Positions 1 through 12,863 of a DNA stretch of 64,000 bases are shown in pieces. Source of the stretch: Moniliophthora roreri (Eukaryota > Basidiomycota > Agaricomycetes > Agaricales > Marasmiaceae). The translations under genes and the position numbers were made by a program. The first letter of the stretch is position 1, and every line of letters starts with the position of its first letter. The stretch is taken from assembly GCA_001466705.2 (NCBI GenBank), contig LATX02000193.1, forward strand, positions 434,001 through 498,000, read 5' to 3'. The notes below the pieces were generated by a model. That model did not search any database and was not told the DNA's origin. It saw only the letters and a list, made by a program, of their open reading frames with translations.

Positions 1-365
1 GACACTCGACCCCAAACTTCCGGGCACTTGTAGCTATAACCTTATTTGACACGATATCGAGTTGGGTATTTAGACCTTCTTCGTATTATAGTCGTGATAG
101 TCAGACGAGTAGCGTTTGACAAGCCTGAGTATGTGCACTGGAGAGGTCAATTCCGAATGGGTCCGACGTCCAGTGTCATATGAGTATTTTGCGAATTCCG
201 ACTTTCACACCGACACTGGAAAATGTCCAGCTCGTAACGATTGTTATGATGTTTAATTCAATGCAGTGATGACGAAAACCGTAATGCTAAAGAGATACAT
301 GTTCTAATAGACCCTTTTATCTAAGGCTGCTCCGCGGGTGTTAGTACATCCAGTAATTTCAACAA

Positions 366-1987
366 CTAGGAATCGAAGATGGCGCCATAGGCAGGAACTC
401 CCCGACTTTCCATACCGAAGACGACCTTTCTCGTCATTTTGGGGTTGGAGATGATGAAAACGGCCTCTGCATTCGACTCCTTCACCAGCTTCCAGGTCTC
501 CATCACCATATCGGGACGACCTTCCTTGCGAGTATCCCAGACCCTGGCGTTCGGGTCGGCCTTCCTCACTGCGTTGAGAACTTTTTCGCCGTAGGTAGTC
601 TCGGGGGCAGGAGTCGACCAGAAGATGCGACGAGGAGTTACGTTGGCATAGAACAAACTGTGAACAAGTCACATGTCAGATCAAATATTGATGCTGAGAT
701 AAATCATAACAAGTACCTGAGAGTAGGGCCAATACCGGAGCCGGTGGCGACCACGACAATCCTTTTGAACAACATTGAAGTGTAGAGCAAACCGTGCAGG
801 GGTGCTCCACGAACCCAGAGCTTCTTCGGGGGATTCGTGATGGTCTCTCTGGTCCAATCACCGGCGTTGGATACCAAAACGGAGAAGCCATCAGGGTTTC
901 CATTTGCATCTTCGTCGGGAATGGTTGCGAATGCGTGCCATTCGAGCAATGGACGACTGGAGACCTTGAGACCATAGAATGGTTTCATCTGACGGTACTT
1001 GAAGTGGAGACGAATGGCGTGGCTGGAAAGAACCTCGGGGTAGACATCGATGCGTCTGAGACGACCCCAAGAGAGAAGCGTGCAGCTGGTGGAGATGCAC
1101 AGGGTCCAAAAGTTGGGTGTATTAATGAGGTAGATGCCCAGAGGTTTGACATCAGGCTCAAGAACACGGTATTGGTTGGCGGCGAAGATAGTGTGAGTCC
1201 AGAATGTACAGACGGCCACCCATCCGGAGTAACGATGGATCGCCTCAAAGTAATCGTGGTAGAGAACACGGAACCGAGGATAGGCTCCTGCAAGAATGAG
1301 GCAGAACATGGTGACCAAGATGTAGGATGTTATAGTGTTGGCCAATCCTGCTGGGGAGCGGTTGGCGAGGTAGTCCTGAGTGACGAGAGCGGTATACAGG
1401 ATGTACCACACAACGGCGGCTGTTCCAGCACCACTGTGAGCACCACCGTAATGGAAAACCTTCGCGAGCCTGCTGCGCAACCAGAGAGGAGCACTGTGTG
1501 GGCAAGCGACTGCGATCTCGTACACCAAGTTGACAAAGTTCTCTTGGCGGAAGAGAAGTGTAACCATCAAGTTTGCGGAAGCAGCACTACCAACATCCTG
1601 CGCCATAGGACGACCTCCTGCACGAACAACGATGGCAATGAAGACCGCGAGATTTGCAAAGAAAATGATGGTGAATGTCTTTCGGTAGTAAGAGAAAAAG
1701 ATAACTAGAAATTGATGTTAGGATTATCAGACGTATTGGAAGGAATACAACTCACGATCGAGCCATCTGGTCAAGCTAGAACGACCATTCTTAGGAGGCA
1801 AGGTTACTTCGATCTCTTTTGGAGGTTCAACTTGCTGCTGGGCCACCGGGGTATCGACCTTCTCGTCTATGATAGAGCCAGCGGAGGAGCTGGCTGAAGA
1901 CTCCACCTCTGCGGCTTGCTTCTCCACGTCCGGAGTAGAAGCACGAGAGGGGATGTGAGAAGGGTGAGCGGGCTCGAGAGAAGACAT
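366..1987 (-). CDS. TmpA-like integral membrane flavoprotein (ferric-reductase-like oxidoreductase)
   Basis: Three exons (1987-1756, 1704-717, 657-366) give 503 residues. Both introns are short (51 and 59 bp) with GT..AG ends, and they join the frames exactly. The N-terminal ~75 residues are polar and low in complexity. A multi-helix membrane part follows, containing an HYGGAHSG motif and a histidine-rich helix pair (AIHRYSGW, CTFWTHTI). The C-terminal half is a reductase-like domain with VVVATGSGIGPTLRYL, a typical nucleotide-binding turn. This layout matches fungal TmpA-type proteins, which are membrane oxidoreductases first linked to conidiation in Aspergillus and also related to the C-terminal part of some NRPS-like enzymes. 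The electron donor and acceptor are unknown. The start is the only Met ahead of the polar leader. A 304-codon frame lies antisense to it and is only a shadow. Family call good; function inferred. Confidence 0.85.
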
Positions 1988-4900
1988 GTTGAGCTAGCTC
2001 TGAGTCGATGGTTTCCAGAGGTTGATTCTAGCATCCTTATATATCTTTCAACCTTGGAGTGAAAGGTGGCCCTCTGGATTATTGATACAAAGGAGGAAGT
2101 CCGACGAGGCGACCGGGACTCTGGTACACCTGTCGCGCGGACATGGGAGTAACGATAACTGGATTGAGTATCATTGGAACATGTGGGAGATCCAATTTTC
2201 GACAATCGCGATGGACTTCCAGGCTCACCTTGTGTATCCCGAAGCTTGTAGCAATTCTTAGTACTAGAATCGGGCAATTAAAGAAGCGCCAAGCAGAACA
2301 GTTAGCAATCCCCTACCCTGGACCTCGAGAACTCGAGTCTGTTCGACTGGATCTAAAACTTTCCACATTGAAGATTTCGGCATCTCTATGAGCAGAACGA
2401 ATGGTAATAGGGGCGCCACACGAGTTGCTTGATCATGATGCGCACCAATGAAACATTCTGAATCCGGCAAAGGTCTAGATCTTTACATCCGACGCGCGCC
2501 CTCCGTCGCAGCATTAGTGGCGCCTCTGTCAATGTCATCAGCGAGGCCGTATCAACGATCTCGAATACCAAAAATAAACGCACGCCTTGACGCACGCTAG
2601 GCTCACTGTTGTTATCATCGACATGTATGCAAGCGGAGCGCAGAAGAAACGCGGTACGTCGAGTAGACATCTGTATTTGTCCAAAAAGAATCAATCTCTC
2701 CACTGGCGGGATCCAAAGAACCGGTGAGTAAAGGCCAACTCACACCGCCATACAGCTTTTCTGTTGAGAACTGCCTATGTGCATGTGCCATTTTGAAAGT
2801 CTTGATGAAGCGGCCTACCGTCCCACTGCGCCGGAGAGTACCGCATACCAACAAGTTGTCCTTCATTGGCCAGAACCTCGTTCCTGAACTAAGTCTCGTC
2901 GGATTCGACCGGACGGTGTGATTCGCGCAGTACAGAAAAACCCTAGTTACTCTTCTCTGTTTTAACATTAACGCGAGATGGTAGGAATCTATGATTGACG
3001 TTGTTTTGGTTTCGGCGTTGAAGTGGTTCTGATGAATCGTTAATCCGTCGAAATAGGGTGTGATAGGGACTGAGAACATACGAAAGCTCCATAATAGAAT
3101 CACGCAAAGCTTCCGGTATCTCAATCACACGGAATGATACGGACTCGAGAACCGAAGCACGAAAATCTTCTGACTCCCTGTTTCGGTAAACGCATCAAAT
3201 TAGTGCAATTTTGACTTCACCAAATGACAGGCGTCTAATTCCACCAGTGCCTGGATTATTGATCGTCAGCCCTGCTCATTGAGAAAATATGTTTTACCCT
3301 TTTTGTAAAGCGAATTCTAAGCTTCCCATGGTATATACATTGATTTGGATGCGCAAAGGCAGGCGCAAGCCGAGTCCAGACAGACCACGACTATGGCATA
3401 CGTGATGACAAAGCTGGTCCCAACCGCGTGTTCAGAGATCCCTCAAGGTCGTTCCGAGGCGGGCAAGGAAGTGAACAACATCGAAGATAACAGGCGCCTT
3501 CCCCTTTCAGATGTCAGAGGAACAACAAAGGATCCGATAAACGGGTTATACCTTGCATTATCGCTCGGCATGTGGTGATAAACTAAGAGCAACGAAGAAT
3601 GAGCTCGGACGTAAGATGTCTTCAGCAGCCCGGTTGTCGAGGGTTCCGCGGATGAGGGTCAAGCTCATCCGGAGCAAAATCAGGCCTTGCCTACAACAGC
3701 GTTAATATGCATCGCGTTTGATGGTCAACTCGGTAAGTCCGGGGGGACCCGGTAATAGAACGCGAAGATCTTCATCAGTTCAACAACCCATATCGTCGAG
3801 AACGTGAAATTGCACCTGATTCACCGTAACACTGACACGAAAGTTTAGCAGTCCTGGTAGTCAGATATATCCCGCCCGCCGCTATGGTGAATGTGGGTAG
3901 ACGTATCTCCCGTCTGCGAAGCTGATTTTGGACTTCGTCAAGGTTGGCCAACGAGCGGCATGACGGAGGAAAAGGCACGTTGTGGAGTCTGATTAAAGTT
4001 TACTTGTCTTACCTGTCAACAACGTCTAGCGCTAGTCACCTATAAAAAGAGGATTGATGAGTCAGAGAGTTCTGCTGTGGATCATTTCAGATAGCTGTAA
4101 AACACAAAACCCTCTCTACACATACTATACTGGCCACCAAAAAAAACAGGGAGGAGGGATCCTGTATCGGATGGAAATGAATTCGTCAAGGCACTATACA
4201 TGATATGCTCGCAGGATGGCGGAGCATGCTGTCCAATGAGAATGATCAACTGATGGTATGCATGATTAGAAAGACATCGCACCCTTGAAAGCGGCAGAGA
4301 GAGATAACTGGCTGCACCGCAAAAACTATCTCATAATCTCTTATCCGACGACGTGTGTGATAGGTTAACAATGCCGCGGAGCGACCCATGAACAGTCGGT
4401 AATCTGTCAGACCATGTGGTAGATCCTTTGTAAATCCTTGACACTTGGTTACAAAGTTCAACTATCAGATATGTCACCAGGATTCCACCTGAAACAGATC
4501 TGTGAAGAAAGTATTCTTCAGCTCCAGTCAATCTCGTGCAAGAGCACATCACGCAAAGCTTGAATTGATGGTCGTGCATGCGTCCAAAAGAGGAGGGAAG
4601 AGGGTCGCTAGCGCCATGGCACGCAACTTTGACGCAAATCGTTTTCCGTTGGAATGGAGTGTGCAGGTACCTAATGAAAGAACCAGGATGGGACCAACAC
4701 CGATACACAAGAATGTCTGGGTGCAGGAGTTGCTACGGAGCCGTGTTCGAAATTTCGACATCAAGTGCCGTCGCAGATTAAATGATATTGTGTCAGGAGT
4801 GAAAGTTGACATCAATTATGCCTGGGGACGTTCCTGGCCGAGAAATGAGAAATCGAAGATAATCTGCTCGAAATTTGAAACCCGCGGTATCCTTTGCATG

Positions 4901-6119
4901 AAAGGAAATCTAGAGGAGTGAAAGTGGCACAACGGAGTTTTTATGGGGAAGCGAGGGGTTTACAAGTCGCAATCCGGGATAAAAATATTCATACTAAAAC
5001 CGACCACACACTAGAACATGAGGACAACATCCGGTCAGCGATAGTCATTTCGGCGAGTAGTATGGAACGCACATAGAGATAGGGCCATGATCAGCATGCT
5101 AGGTCCACTGGCACGAGCAGCCTGATAAGGTGAGGGTATGAGAGAAAGAGTATTTCGGAACTTGCCGGATCCACTGTCTCGGTTCAGGGCGCTTCTTGAG
5201 CGCTTGAATCTTAACAATCGAGACTTACAGCAACTTAGCTCAGCTCAGCTCTTCCTGACTTGTTGGCTGGGTGTTATCGCGACTAGTTATGTTGAGGCTT
5301 ATCTCGAGATTTGTTGGTTCTCATTGATGCCCACCCTTTTCTTATGGCGTGCTCGGGGTGGACGTGTTTCTTGTCCATTCGCCGCGCCGCCAGGAACTTC
5401 AGAATCTTGTATCTGCCTCAAAACTTTTAAAATTCACTGTAGCAGTAGAAAGGCAGCACATGGCATAGTGCCGTAGAGCCGCGGGGGTCGAGAAGATTAA
5501 TCACCTGCTTGAACTCTGGAGATGTCCTGATAGTACTGCCGCAAGGCCGGAGTTGCAGGATACACGAAATTGGGAGGCATTCACTGATTCAGACCCTAAG
5601 CTTTAGGATGTGACCGTGGGAGAGATCCTAAGATTCTAATTGCTGCTTGCAGCTTAATTATCTTTATAGTAGTATACAGTGTTCTTGTGAGACTAGACAA
5701 CCCTGCGTGGAGTGCGGCCATTCTAGTCCAGGTTGCTGAAACTGGATCATCAAGGTAGCTTTGCCTCTGTAAGTTCCGACGGCGTTCTTATTCACAGGCA
5801 GCCACCATGAGAAGAACGGAATGGGGGAATATCTGACACTTGATAATACCGGTCGCCACCACCGACGCGTGGTGTGGTGTGGGATTCTCTTGGCTCGATT
5901 TGTTCGATTCTAATACCGCATGCTCTGTATCTGATTAGATACCGTGCAAATTAACTCAGTCAGATACAAGCCAGCTGTTCATGTGGCAGGAGTCCTTCGA
6001 TTCAGCCTCTGTCTACTTCCATGCGAATTGCAACTTCTTACCTTTTCGGCACTTCTTCGTCGAGGTTCAGACTACCTCGAATATCCACCGTGATGAGCCT
6101 TGCTCTGGATCCAGTATCA
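1988..6119. other. Gene-poor stretch, nothing supported
   Basis: Many short open frames occur on both strands, the longest about 169 codons on the minus strand at 2615-3124. None shows a recognisable domain, a splice pattern that extends it, or a consistent coding bias. The first few hundred bases serve as the upstream region of the TmpA-like gene. I see no RNA gene and no clear repeat. Confidence 0.5.
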
Positions 6120-6790
6120 TACATGAAGCTGTAAGAACCACCCCCATTCATGTCGTGCCGGTAGCACCATTCACTAGGACTGTCTTGACGATACCAGGGT
6201 GAATATATTGGGAGATTTGCGAGTCAAATCGGCGGCGTAAAGGACGTTGGCAACTTTACTCTGACCATAACGCGTCATCGGACCTAATATCGCGATGTCC
6301 TGAGTGGTGCGAAGGTCCTTGAATATATTGCCGCCCATTGGATGTCCTAGGTATCCTTGGGACGAGAGAAAAAGAATGCGAACATCTGAATCCGGCTCCT
6401 GAACGGCTCGGAGGAGTTTTTGCAACAGTTGATTGGTGGCGGACCGTACTAGATCGTACTTTAGTATTTTCGTAGTCATTCCTCGGAAGACCCGGTGGTG
6501 GTGGTGGCACTATGACTGCATTGAATATGAAAACGTCGAGAGTAGATGATAGCGCGATAAACTCCTATTCTGCTTTCTTTACGGACGTACCAAGGTCGCA
6601 TTCGATAGTGGTCAATGATTGGGCTGTTGGGAGTCAGAACCGCAGCGTGGATTCCTGCAATGACAGAATTAGTGCTCTGAGAGTTATGGCCACTGAAGTA
6701 GATGGGTACATGACTGCGCTTGGAGAGAAGAAAGATGGTCTCTTTCCCTATGCCTGCAGCTCGTGTAATCGAGGTTAAACGAGGACCCCA
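6120..6790 (-). pseudogene. Decayed short-chain dehydrogenase/reductase (retinol-dehydrogenase-like)
   Basis: Pieces of one SDR protein follow in the right order but in different frames. First comes a Rossmann start with AAGIGKETI and then IYFSGHNSQS. Next is a PPPPGLPRNDYE piece matching the usual region after NAG. Then SDVRILFLSSQGYLGHP leads into the catalytic motif TRYGQSKVANVLYAA (Y-x3-K). Last is IHPGIVKTVLV in another frame. The glycine-rich motif has lost its first glycines and at least two frameshifts separate the pieces, so a working enzyme is not possible. The family is clear from the YxxxK segment and its surroundings. Confidence 0.75.
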
Positions 6791-7401
6791 TTTAAGCTCT
6801 CGTCTCCCATTACAGGTATGGTGCTTGAGAGGTCGGGGATAATAAACAGGTTGAACTGGTTTGAACCGGACCCCAAGATGATAGCCCGGTGAGACCGATG
6901 CGGGCTCCTCGGGCCTCGTGAAGGTAAGGCTGCGCGGCAACTGCGCGGACGGCTCAGAGTCGGGGGTAAGCAAAGGTAGAGAACGACGTATCAGCTTCAG
7001 CATACCTACGAATATCATATGCATTTTCTTGCATTAGGCCTGCATGGCTTTCGTCGTCTGCATCACGGAGCTTTGGCACATCAGCATGGATATCGCAGAT
7101 CGAAGTGGTGGAGAAAGCCTAGTTACGGTATAAGTCCTAGTATATGAGGTGATTTCTTGAAGCTCCCGAGTCCTGGGGCTCCGTGAAATTTTTGGAAACG
7201 AGTTACAAGAAACTTGGGATAGGACGGGGCAAGCTGTTTACACGTAAATTTGTGACCAACATCTCTCCGAAGCCCGACTAGATCTTGACTAGATCGGCGA
7301 GGAGACAGAAGGGAAATGAGCTGGTCATCAAATATGGCAAGAATGCGCGGAGAATTCATGCTGCTCTTGATTGTTGTGCTTCAGTAGTATCAAGGTAGCC
7401 T
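6791..7401. other. Non-coding stretch, nothing supported
   Basis: The region lies between the SDR relic and an inverted-repeat element. Short frames only, without domains. It may hold the decayed promoter of the SDR relic. Confidence 0.4.
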
Positions 7402-7952
7402 TGTGCGCACCAAGGGGGCAGCGGGCCGTGGATCCCGAACACGATGATGGTTGGTTGGTTCAGTCCTAAGGTCCTTAAAATTTTTTTTGGGTCAAACCTT
7501 TTTCAAGGTTTTGGGCATCCTTAGGGGCTCAAATGTGGTCAAATTATTCACTACTTGCTTTTCTCAGGCTTTTCCTTGGCAGAAATAACAGAATTCTGTT
7601 GCTGCGGGCACCCATCTATTGAATATTCCGATTTCGAACTTCTTTGGTAACCACAACAGCGCCTCTGTGACTGCTGTCAGTTTTGTTCTCAATCCCAAAT
7701 CTACTCATTCAGCCTGCTGCTTGTCACTGCGTATGATTCTGACCTTGGAAATTCATTTACGCAGCTGAAGGATCGTAGAGGGTGACGGAGGGCAGGTAAC
7801 AAGGAACGAAAGGTCAACCAAATTTGGTAAGGTGACGTCACCTACTTTCCATATATGGCAGGTGATGGTCGGTTGGTTCCCCTCGACGGTCCTTAAAAAA
7901 AAATCAACATCGTGTATTAAAAATTTTTTTTGCTACCCCCTTGGTGCGCACA
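7402..7952. mobile_element. MITE-like non-autonomous DNA transposon
   Basis: A 551 bp segment is bounded by 21 bp terminal inverted repeats at 7402-7422 and 7932-7952. They are identical at 20 of 21 positions; the core reads TGTGCGCACCAAGGGGG on the left and its complement on the right. The interior has no coding frame. It carries a direct repeat of the GGTTGGTT...GGTCCTTAAAA type near both ends (about 7449 and 7870). No convincing target-site duplication is visible, so the superfamily cannot be assigned. Confidence 0.6.
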
Positions 7953-10905
7953 GCGTACTAATCCAGAAAACCGTGTGAACTTGCCCAAATAAATCCTTCA
8001 TGTTTTTGCTTCGTAATTCACCTGCACAGTGCATCTTATCATCCCAGCACTCTATCTGCCCTTCTAGCCATAACTGTGGATATGGCGGCAAAACGTATCA
8101 AACGATCATCAAGTATGCCCATAAATATTTCCGATCTCTTTTTGGCGGGTTCAATCTCAAGAAATCGACTACGAAACAACCTCAACAGCAGTCTACAAGG
8201 AGAGGCAAAGCTGCGGTCGCAAATGGTAACCTTCCGCTGGAAAGCTTCACCTTTCATTGCGTTTGTGCTCATAGATATGGTTTCATAGTGCGAAAAAACA
8301 GGATGGACTGGCCATCACGAAGCTGTTGGACAGCTCGAAGAGCACCAGACGTCTAGCCTCGGGAGCGGGTGCGTGCCCTCAGACAACACATACTGATATA
8401 CTCCGCCTTGATTCTAGAGTCCTCCAGACACTGCACACCCTGTCACAAGAGTTGGACTATCCTCGCTAAAGTAAGGTCGACAAAGACACCAACCTTACAA
8501 AGAAAACCTCATCTATCTCATGGACTCAAATTCGCGAAAACTCCGCAGTCGCAGCAGTCCCAAAATCACTATTTCTCTGTCGTAGTTGCCCCCGAACATA
8601 CATATCCTTCGCGTCAACTTACCCCCTCTCGGATCCCGCAATTCATAGCGCCGGCTGCCAGGATCTGTCTCTGAGACCGTTTCCGGTGGTATATCCTACA
8701 CTGTGAGGGGTCGGGACGGCCTCTGCGATAATACCCAAAGGAGGGCTGGTTTAGGTGCCGTTTCCGGCAGTTTCTGTGAAATATTTGCCGCTTCATCTGG
8801 TCATTTAGCTGTATTACCTCTTCTACGTCGAAATCAATGATGTCTAGTGTCGATCCAACCATTTGAATAAATGGAATAGCATGAAATAGCGCAGATATGG
8901 CTAAAGCTAGGTAATTATCAAGCCAGATCCCTTGAAACACTTTTCCGCGTCTTGTGGAACAGACTTGTATTGGTCTCCTCTTTCAGAGCGTTCGCTTGAC
9001 CTTTGCGACTCTAAAGTGAGCGGTTGATCCCATGGAGCTCTTGCAGGACCAGAAAATCAATAATTAGTCCGGGTTCACTGCGGGACAAAGGGGTTAGCAC
9101 ATCCGATACCTTCACGGCCCTGATTGTCATTGCTAGACTTCCCGACTTTCAAGAAGCTCAGAGAAAAAGACCAGAGCCAATCTTCCTCGAGCGGAATCAA
9201 CCACTATGAATCTGGAAAGGGTCAAGGCGATACCAAGGATACCGTACCGTCGAAAAGGACACTATCTTCTCGTAACTCAAAGCTTCGCACCGTCCAACGC
9301 TTTCTCATTTGCCATGAGATGGAAGGCATCCGCTATCTTGCATCAAAGCGTCCCGGCGATCAAGTTGTCTCTGTATCGGGCAGACTTCTCAAAGCGACTC
9401 TTTCGATATCCCTGGATGCGAGATGCGATACTTGCTCTTGGAATGGAAAGGGTGCCTAAAGCTGAACCCTAGAAGAGGTGAAAGAGGGTGAAGGAGCTCA
9501 GAAACGCTCGGACACAAGACAATATTTCGTACCTATTACGCAGAATCACTAGGTCAAGACACAAAACCCCTTCTCTTCCCGTCCACCATGAAAGCCGATC
9601 CACACGCACCCCATGCCGTCTGTCGTGCCCAATTCCACCTCTACAATCATCTCACTCCTTGCAACCTGCAGCATTCTAATGACTTTGGTGTGGTCAATGC
9701 CCAGTTTGAGATTGGCGAATTCATTGGCAAAACGAGTTGTAAAATAAGATTTACAAGTTCGTAGATGGGCCATTTCACTAGAAGGAAGATGGATACCGCT
9801 AACCTTCCAGAGGACAGTAGAGCGAACACGATTGACGGTGAATCGACATGGGCCTTAGATTACAATTATGCTGATCTTCACCCAGATTCTATCGAGACGA
9901 CGTTCCACCTTGACTACGATCCCAAAAGCTAATGAAGCCTCTTTGGATGCAGCTTTCGGAAGAGTTTCCTGTTCATTACGGAAAGGCACCGTTTCAATTG
10001 AACGTAGCGCTTGCTAGAAAGACAAGTTCCGAACAAGATCAAAATAACAAATTTACTGCGCCCTGGATGATGGTAGCTATTCCTACCCGAGCATCTAAAC
10101 CACATATGAAAGGTCAACAGTTGTTTAATTAGGTCCTGGTTCAACCCCCGTTCATTTGGCGGAAAACACCTTATCGCACAAGATATTACTCGATTTTGCA
10201 TTCACCCTCTGCACGCCACTTGCGCCGCTGTCACTGCGGCGTTCCGTGGACGTTTCTTTTTTCAGGCAAAGGACAAGCATTCCTCAAGGGACGCTCGAGG
10301 CATGTAAATCCTTGGCTCGTTTACTCGTTGCAGTGATATTGGCTGCGCTTTTGGTGACTTGATGATACAGACTTGGAGGCTGCCAAGAACTTGCCGAGCT
10401 CGTTCATCAAACGGTGACTGTTCGCATTTCTTGGTGCACTTTTTGGTAGCTGCCTCATTCGCAACACAGGTTCATGCTACTGCACGAGATCCAAGGCCGA
10501 GAGATGAACAGAGAGAAGTCAGGCTAGGTCAAGCACTGGGTGGTGTACAGCGGCACAAACACAGGGTGTCTCCGTCTCATCAAACCTCATCAAGCGAGAC
10601 GGGACCACATCTTTAACTACTACGTTATTATCAAATTTCTTCCCCGCAACGATGTATTGGAGAACATGTGGAGCCGGTCGTTATGTGTATGTGGCTGGTC
10701 CTTGGATTGAATCTCGTCAGAAAAGGTGCTGAAGAGCTTGATACGATATGAATCTTCTGCTCAAACAGGCTCTAGATTTGCCGGAAGATTGCGCAGAATC
10801 CAAGCATAGCAAGTCTTCTGGTATGTATAAAAATCAAATCTTGCATTGCCGGGGTCGTTAAAGTCAGACCTCGAGTTCCGATCTCCTACTTCACACTCGG
10901 CAATA
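7953..10905. other. Gene-poor stretch with unassigned short frames
   Basis: No recognised gene. The frames at 8000-8356 (+), 8614-8940 (-) and 9124-9472 (+) have no domain. At 9588-9764 (+) an ATG-initiated frame of 58 residues contains GVVNAQFEIGEF, and a second frame of similar flavour follows to about 9931. These could be remnants of one small protein, but no intron joins them cleanly. Confidence 0.4.
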
Positions 10906-11067
10906 ATGAGCACCCCAGGAGCACCTTCGAATGTTCCAGCTGTAAGTCGTGGGCAAGACCCATTCTGAGTATGAGATGAGTACCAGGCCCATGCGTCAGA
11001 CTATCAGGGACGTCAGCGGGACCTTTGGCACCACCTGATGGTTTTGCAGTTTGTAGGGCCAGGTTGA
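10906..11067 (+). CDS. Possible small two-exon protein, or the 5' remnant of one
   Basis: An ATG opens exactly 12 codons (MSTPGAPSNVPA) that end at a strong GTAAGT donor. A CAG acceptor 45 bp on (10986) lets the frame continue for 26 more residues to a stop, giving 38 residues. A TATA-like TATAAAAA lies about 80 bp upstream. The start looks like that of short basidiomycete proteins, but the second exon is unremarkable and could be decayed. No function can be given. Confidence 0.25.
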
Positions 11068-11268
11068 GCGCTCATCAGGGGTCCCAAAGGGGATTTGAAT
11101 ATTATGCATCTGGGGCTGACGGGGCTGACGGTTTCTCTCAGGCCTTAACTTCTTCTTACTTTCCCACATATTCAACTTTTTTTTTCTCTACCCACATTCA
11201 ACTGTTGGTAGAAATCCCTTCCTTTCCTTTCCTTCATACCACCACTACCTCTACTATACGAGTTCAAA

Positions 11269-12547
11269 ATGCCTGCGGTTTGGTCTCGGCATCCCAAATA
11301 CGCGCTCTTCGTATTCGTCGTCCTTGCAACGACGTTCTACCTTCTCAATCCACTCGCTGGACCTGCACCACTACGACCACAAGACTTCGTGTATGACCCC
11401 AGTCTTCCTGGGCGTCTCACAATGGCGGACAAGATCTACGACAAGCTGCTGGAGGACAGGAAAGGATTGATTAAGAAGTTTGGACCAAACCCCGATGACG
11501 TGGCTATGTGAGCGCGAACCCTTCTCTACACGCGCTTTGGGTGTGTTCTGATCAGAAATTGCTTGCAGGTTCCCTCCTAACAAGGATCCATGGCCTGCAT
11601 ACACTGTTTGTGAGTTGTCACCACTTGCTCGTCTAACAAGCTGGATCGCATGCTCATATCCAAATTTGTCTAAATAGGGGACTTCTTCCCCGCCGCTTAT
11701 AACTGCCCTCACGAGATACAACGTTTGGGTGCTCTTGGTGACGGTGGTAAATGGGTTTGTGGTATCTCTCGTGTTAGGGACAAGGAAGACTGCGTTGTCT
11801 ACTCGTTCGGTACGTCCATAATACTTATCCGACATGTCACAGCCACCAATATTCTTCGGTCTAGGTATCAACTACGAGTCCTCATTCGAAGCTGAAATCC
11901 TTGCCAACACTCGTCATTGTGAAATTTGGGGTTATGATTTTTCAGTCAACTCTTTCGGACCTGAAATACCGAAGTCTAACCAGCACCGTGCTCACTTCAA
12001 GTCTTACAAGCTTGCCGGTACTGATCGGGAGGCCTATGGCGATGAACCAGCGCAGTACACGCTCGCCACGTTGATGAAGCAAAATGGTAGGTTTGTAGAG
12101 TGCTTCTTTTATTTCCGGATGGTGACTCTTCTTTCATAGGACACAAACATATCGACATCCTTAAAGTCGACATTGAGTCTTGGGAATTCGAAACCCTTAC
12201 CGCTCTCGTTAAGCCATACATGGACGCAGGCGAGCCTCTGCCATTCGGCCAGCTTCAGCTTGAGATCCACGTCTGGCACAAAACCTTCCCTGAATACCTC
12301 AAATGGTGGGAGACCCTTGAGGCTGCTGGGCTCCGTCCTTTCTGGACTGAGGTAAGTTAACATGCCACCTTTCTCCCCATACCTCGAGTGTTTAATTGGA
12401 CTTCTACAGCCCAACCTTGTCTACCAAAACTACAACCGCGGTGGCTCTGCCGACCTTGCCGAGTACTCTTTCCTTAATATTAAAGGTAACAACATCTTTA
12501 TCAAGGATCCCAAACCCACTGGCAACATGAAGCACGAGCACATGTAA
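11269..12547 (+). CDS. Membrane-anchored methyltransferase-domain protein, copy A (Methyltransf_22 type)
   Basis: Six exons (11269-11507, 11569-11609, 11678-11809, 11865-12086, 12140-12351, 12410-12547) give 327 residues with all phases consistent. Residues ~10-32 form one hydrophobic segment after a basic start, which suggests a type II membrane anchor. The SAM-fold domain begins with LGALGDGGKWVCG near residues 110-122. It continues with YSFGINYESSFE and the strand HIDILKVDIESWEF near 213-228, characteristic of the fungal/animal Methyltransf_22 family. The substrate is unknown. The gene is followed by a near-identical copy with the same exon sizes. The upstream region is rich in pyrimidine (CTTTCCTTTCCTT), a common basidiomycete leader. 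A Golgi/ER lumenal role is inference. Confidence 0.88.
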
Positions 12548-12863
12548 ATGATGACGCGGACGGGAACGAGACACCTAAAATACTCACTTTTTGGATACAT
12601 ACGATACCCGTTATTGGTACCATATCACTCGAGTATATATAGATAGTTAGCAGCGGATTTTTATGTAGACTTTATTTGCAGGAATGAAGTTGAGCAGCGC
12701 TGAGTCAACAATACGAAGTGCCGCGACCACTCACCACGAGACCTAAAGGGGATTGGCAAGTGATTATCGATAGGTCTCTCCTTGCTTTCCCACATATTCA
12801 ACTGTCGGTAGAAGCACCTTCCTTCCCTTCATACCACCATTGCCTCTATTTTACGGGTTCAGA
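12548..12863. other. Intergenic region between the tandem methyltransferase genes
   Basis: The first ~120 bases are the 3' region of copy A and match the 3' region of copy B, including ACACCTAAAATACTCAC and a TATATATA tract. The last ~80 bases match the leader of copy A (TTTCCCACATATTCAACTG), so this gap carries both duplicated flanks. Confidence 0.6.

Noticed and set aside
794..1708. 304-codon open frame on the plus strand
   Set aside because: It lies antisense to the main exon of the TmpA-like gene, has no domain, and the minus strand has matching splice sites and a known family.
2615..3124. 169-codon frame on the minus strand
   Set aside because: No recognised family, no extension by splicing, and overlapping frames of similar length on both strands.
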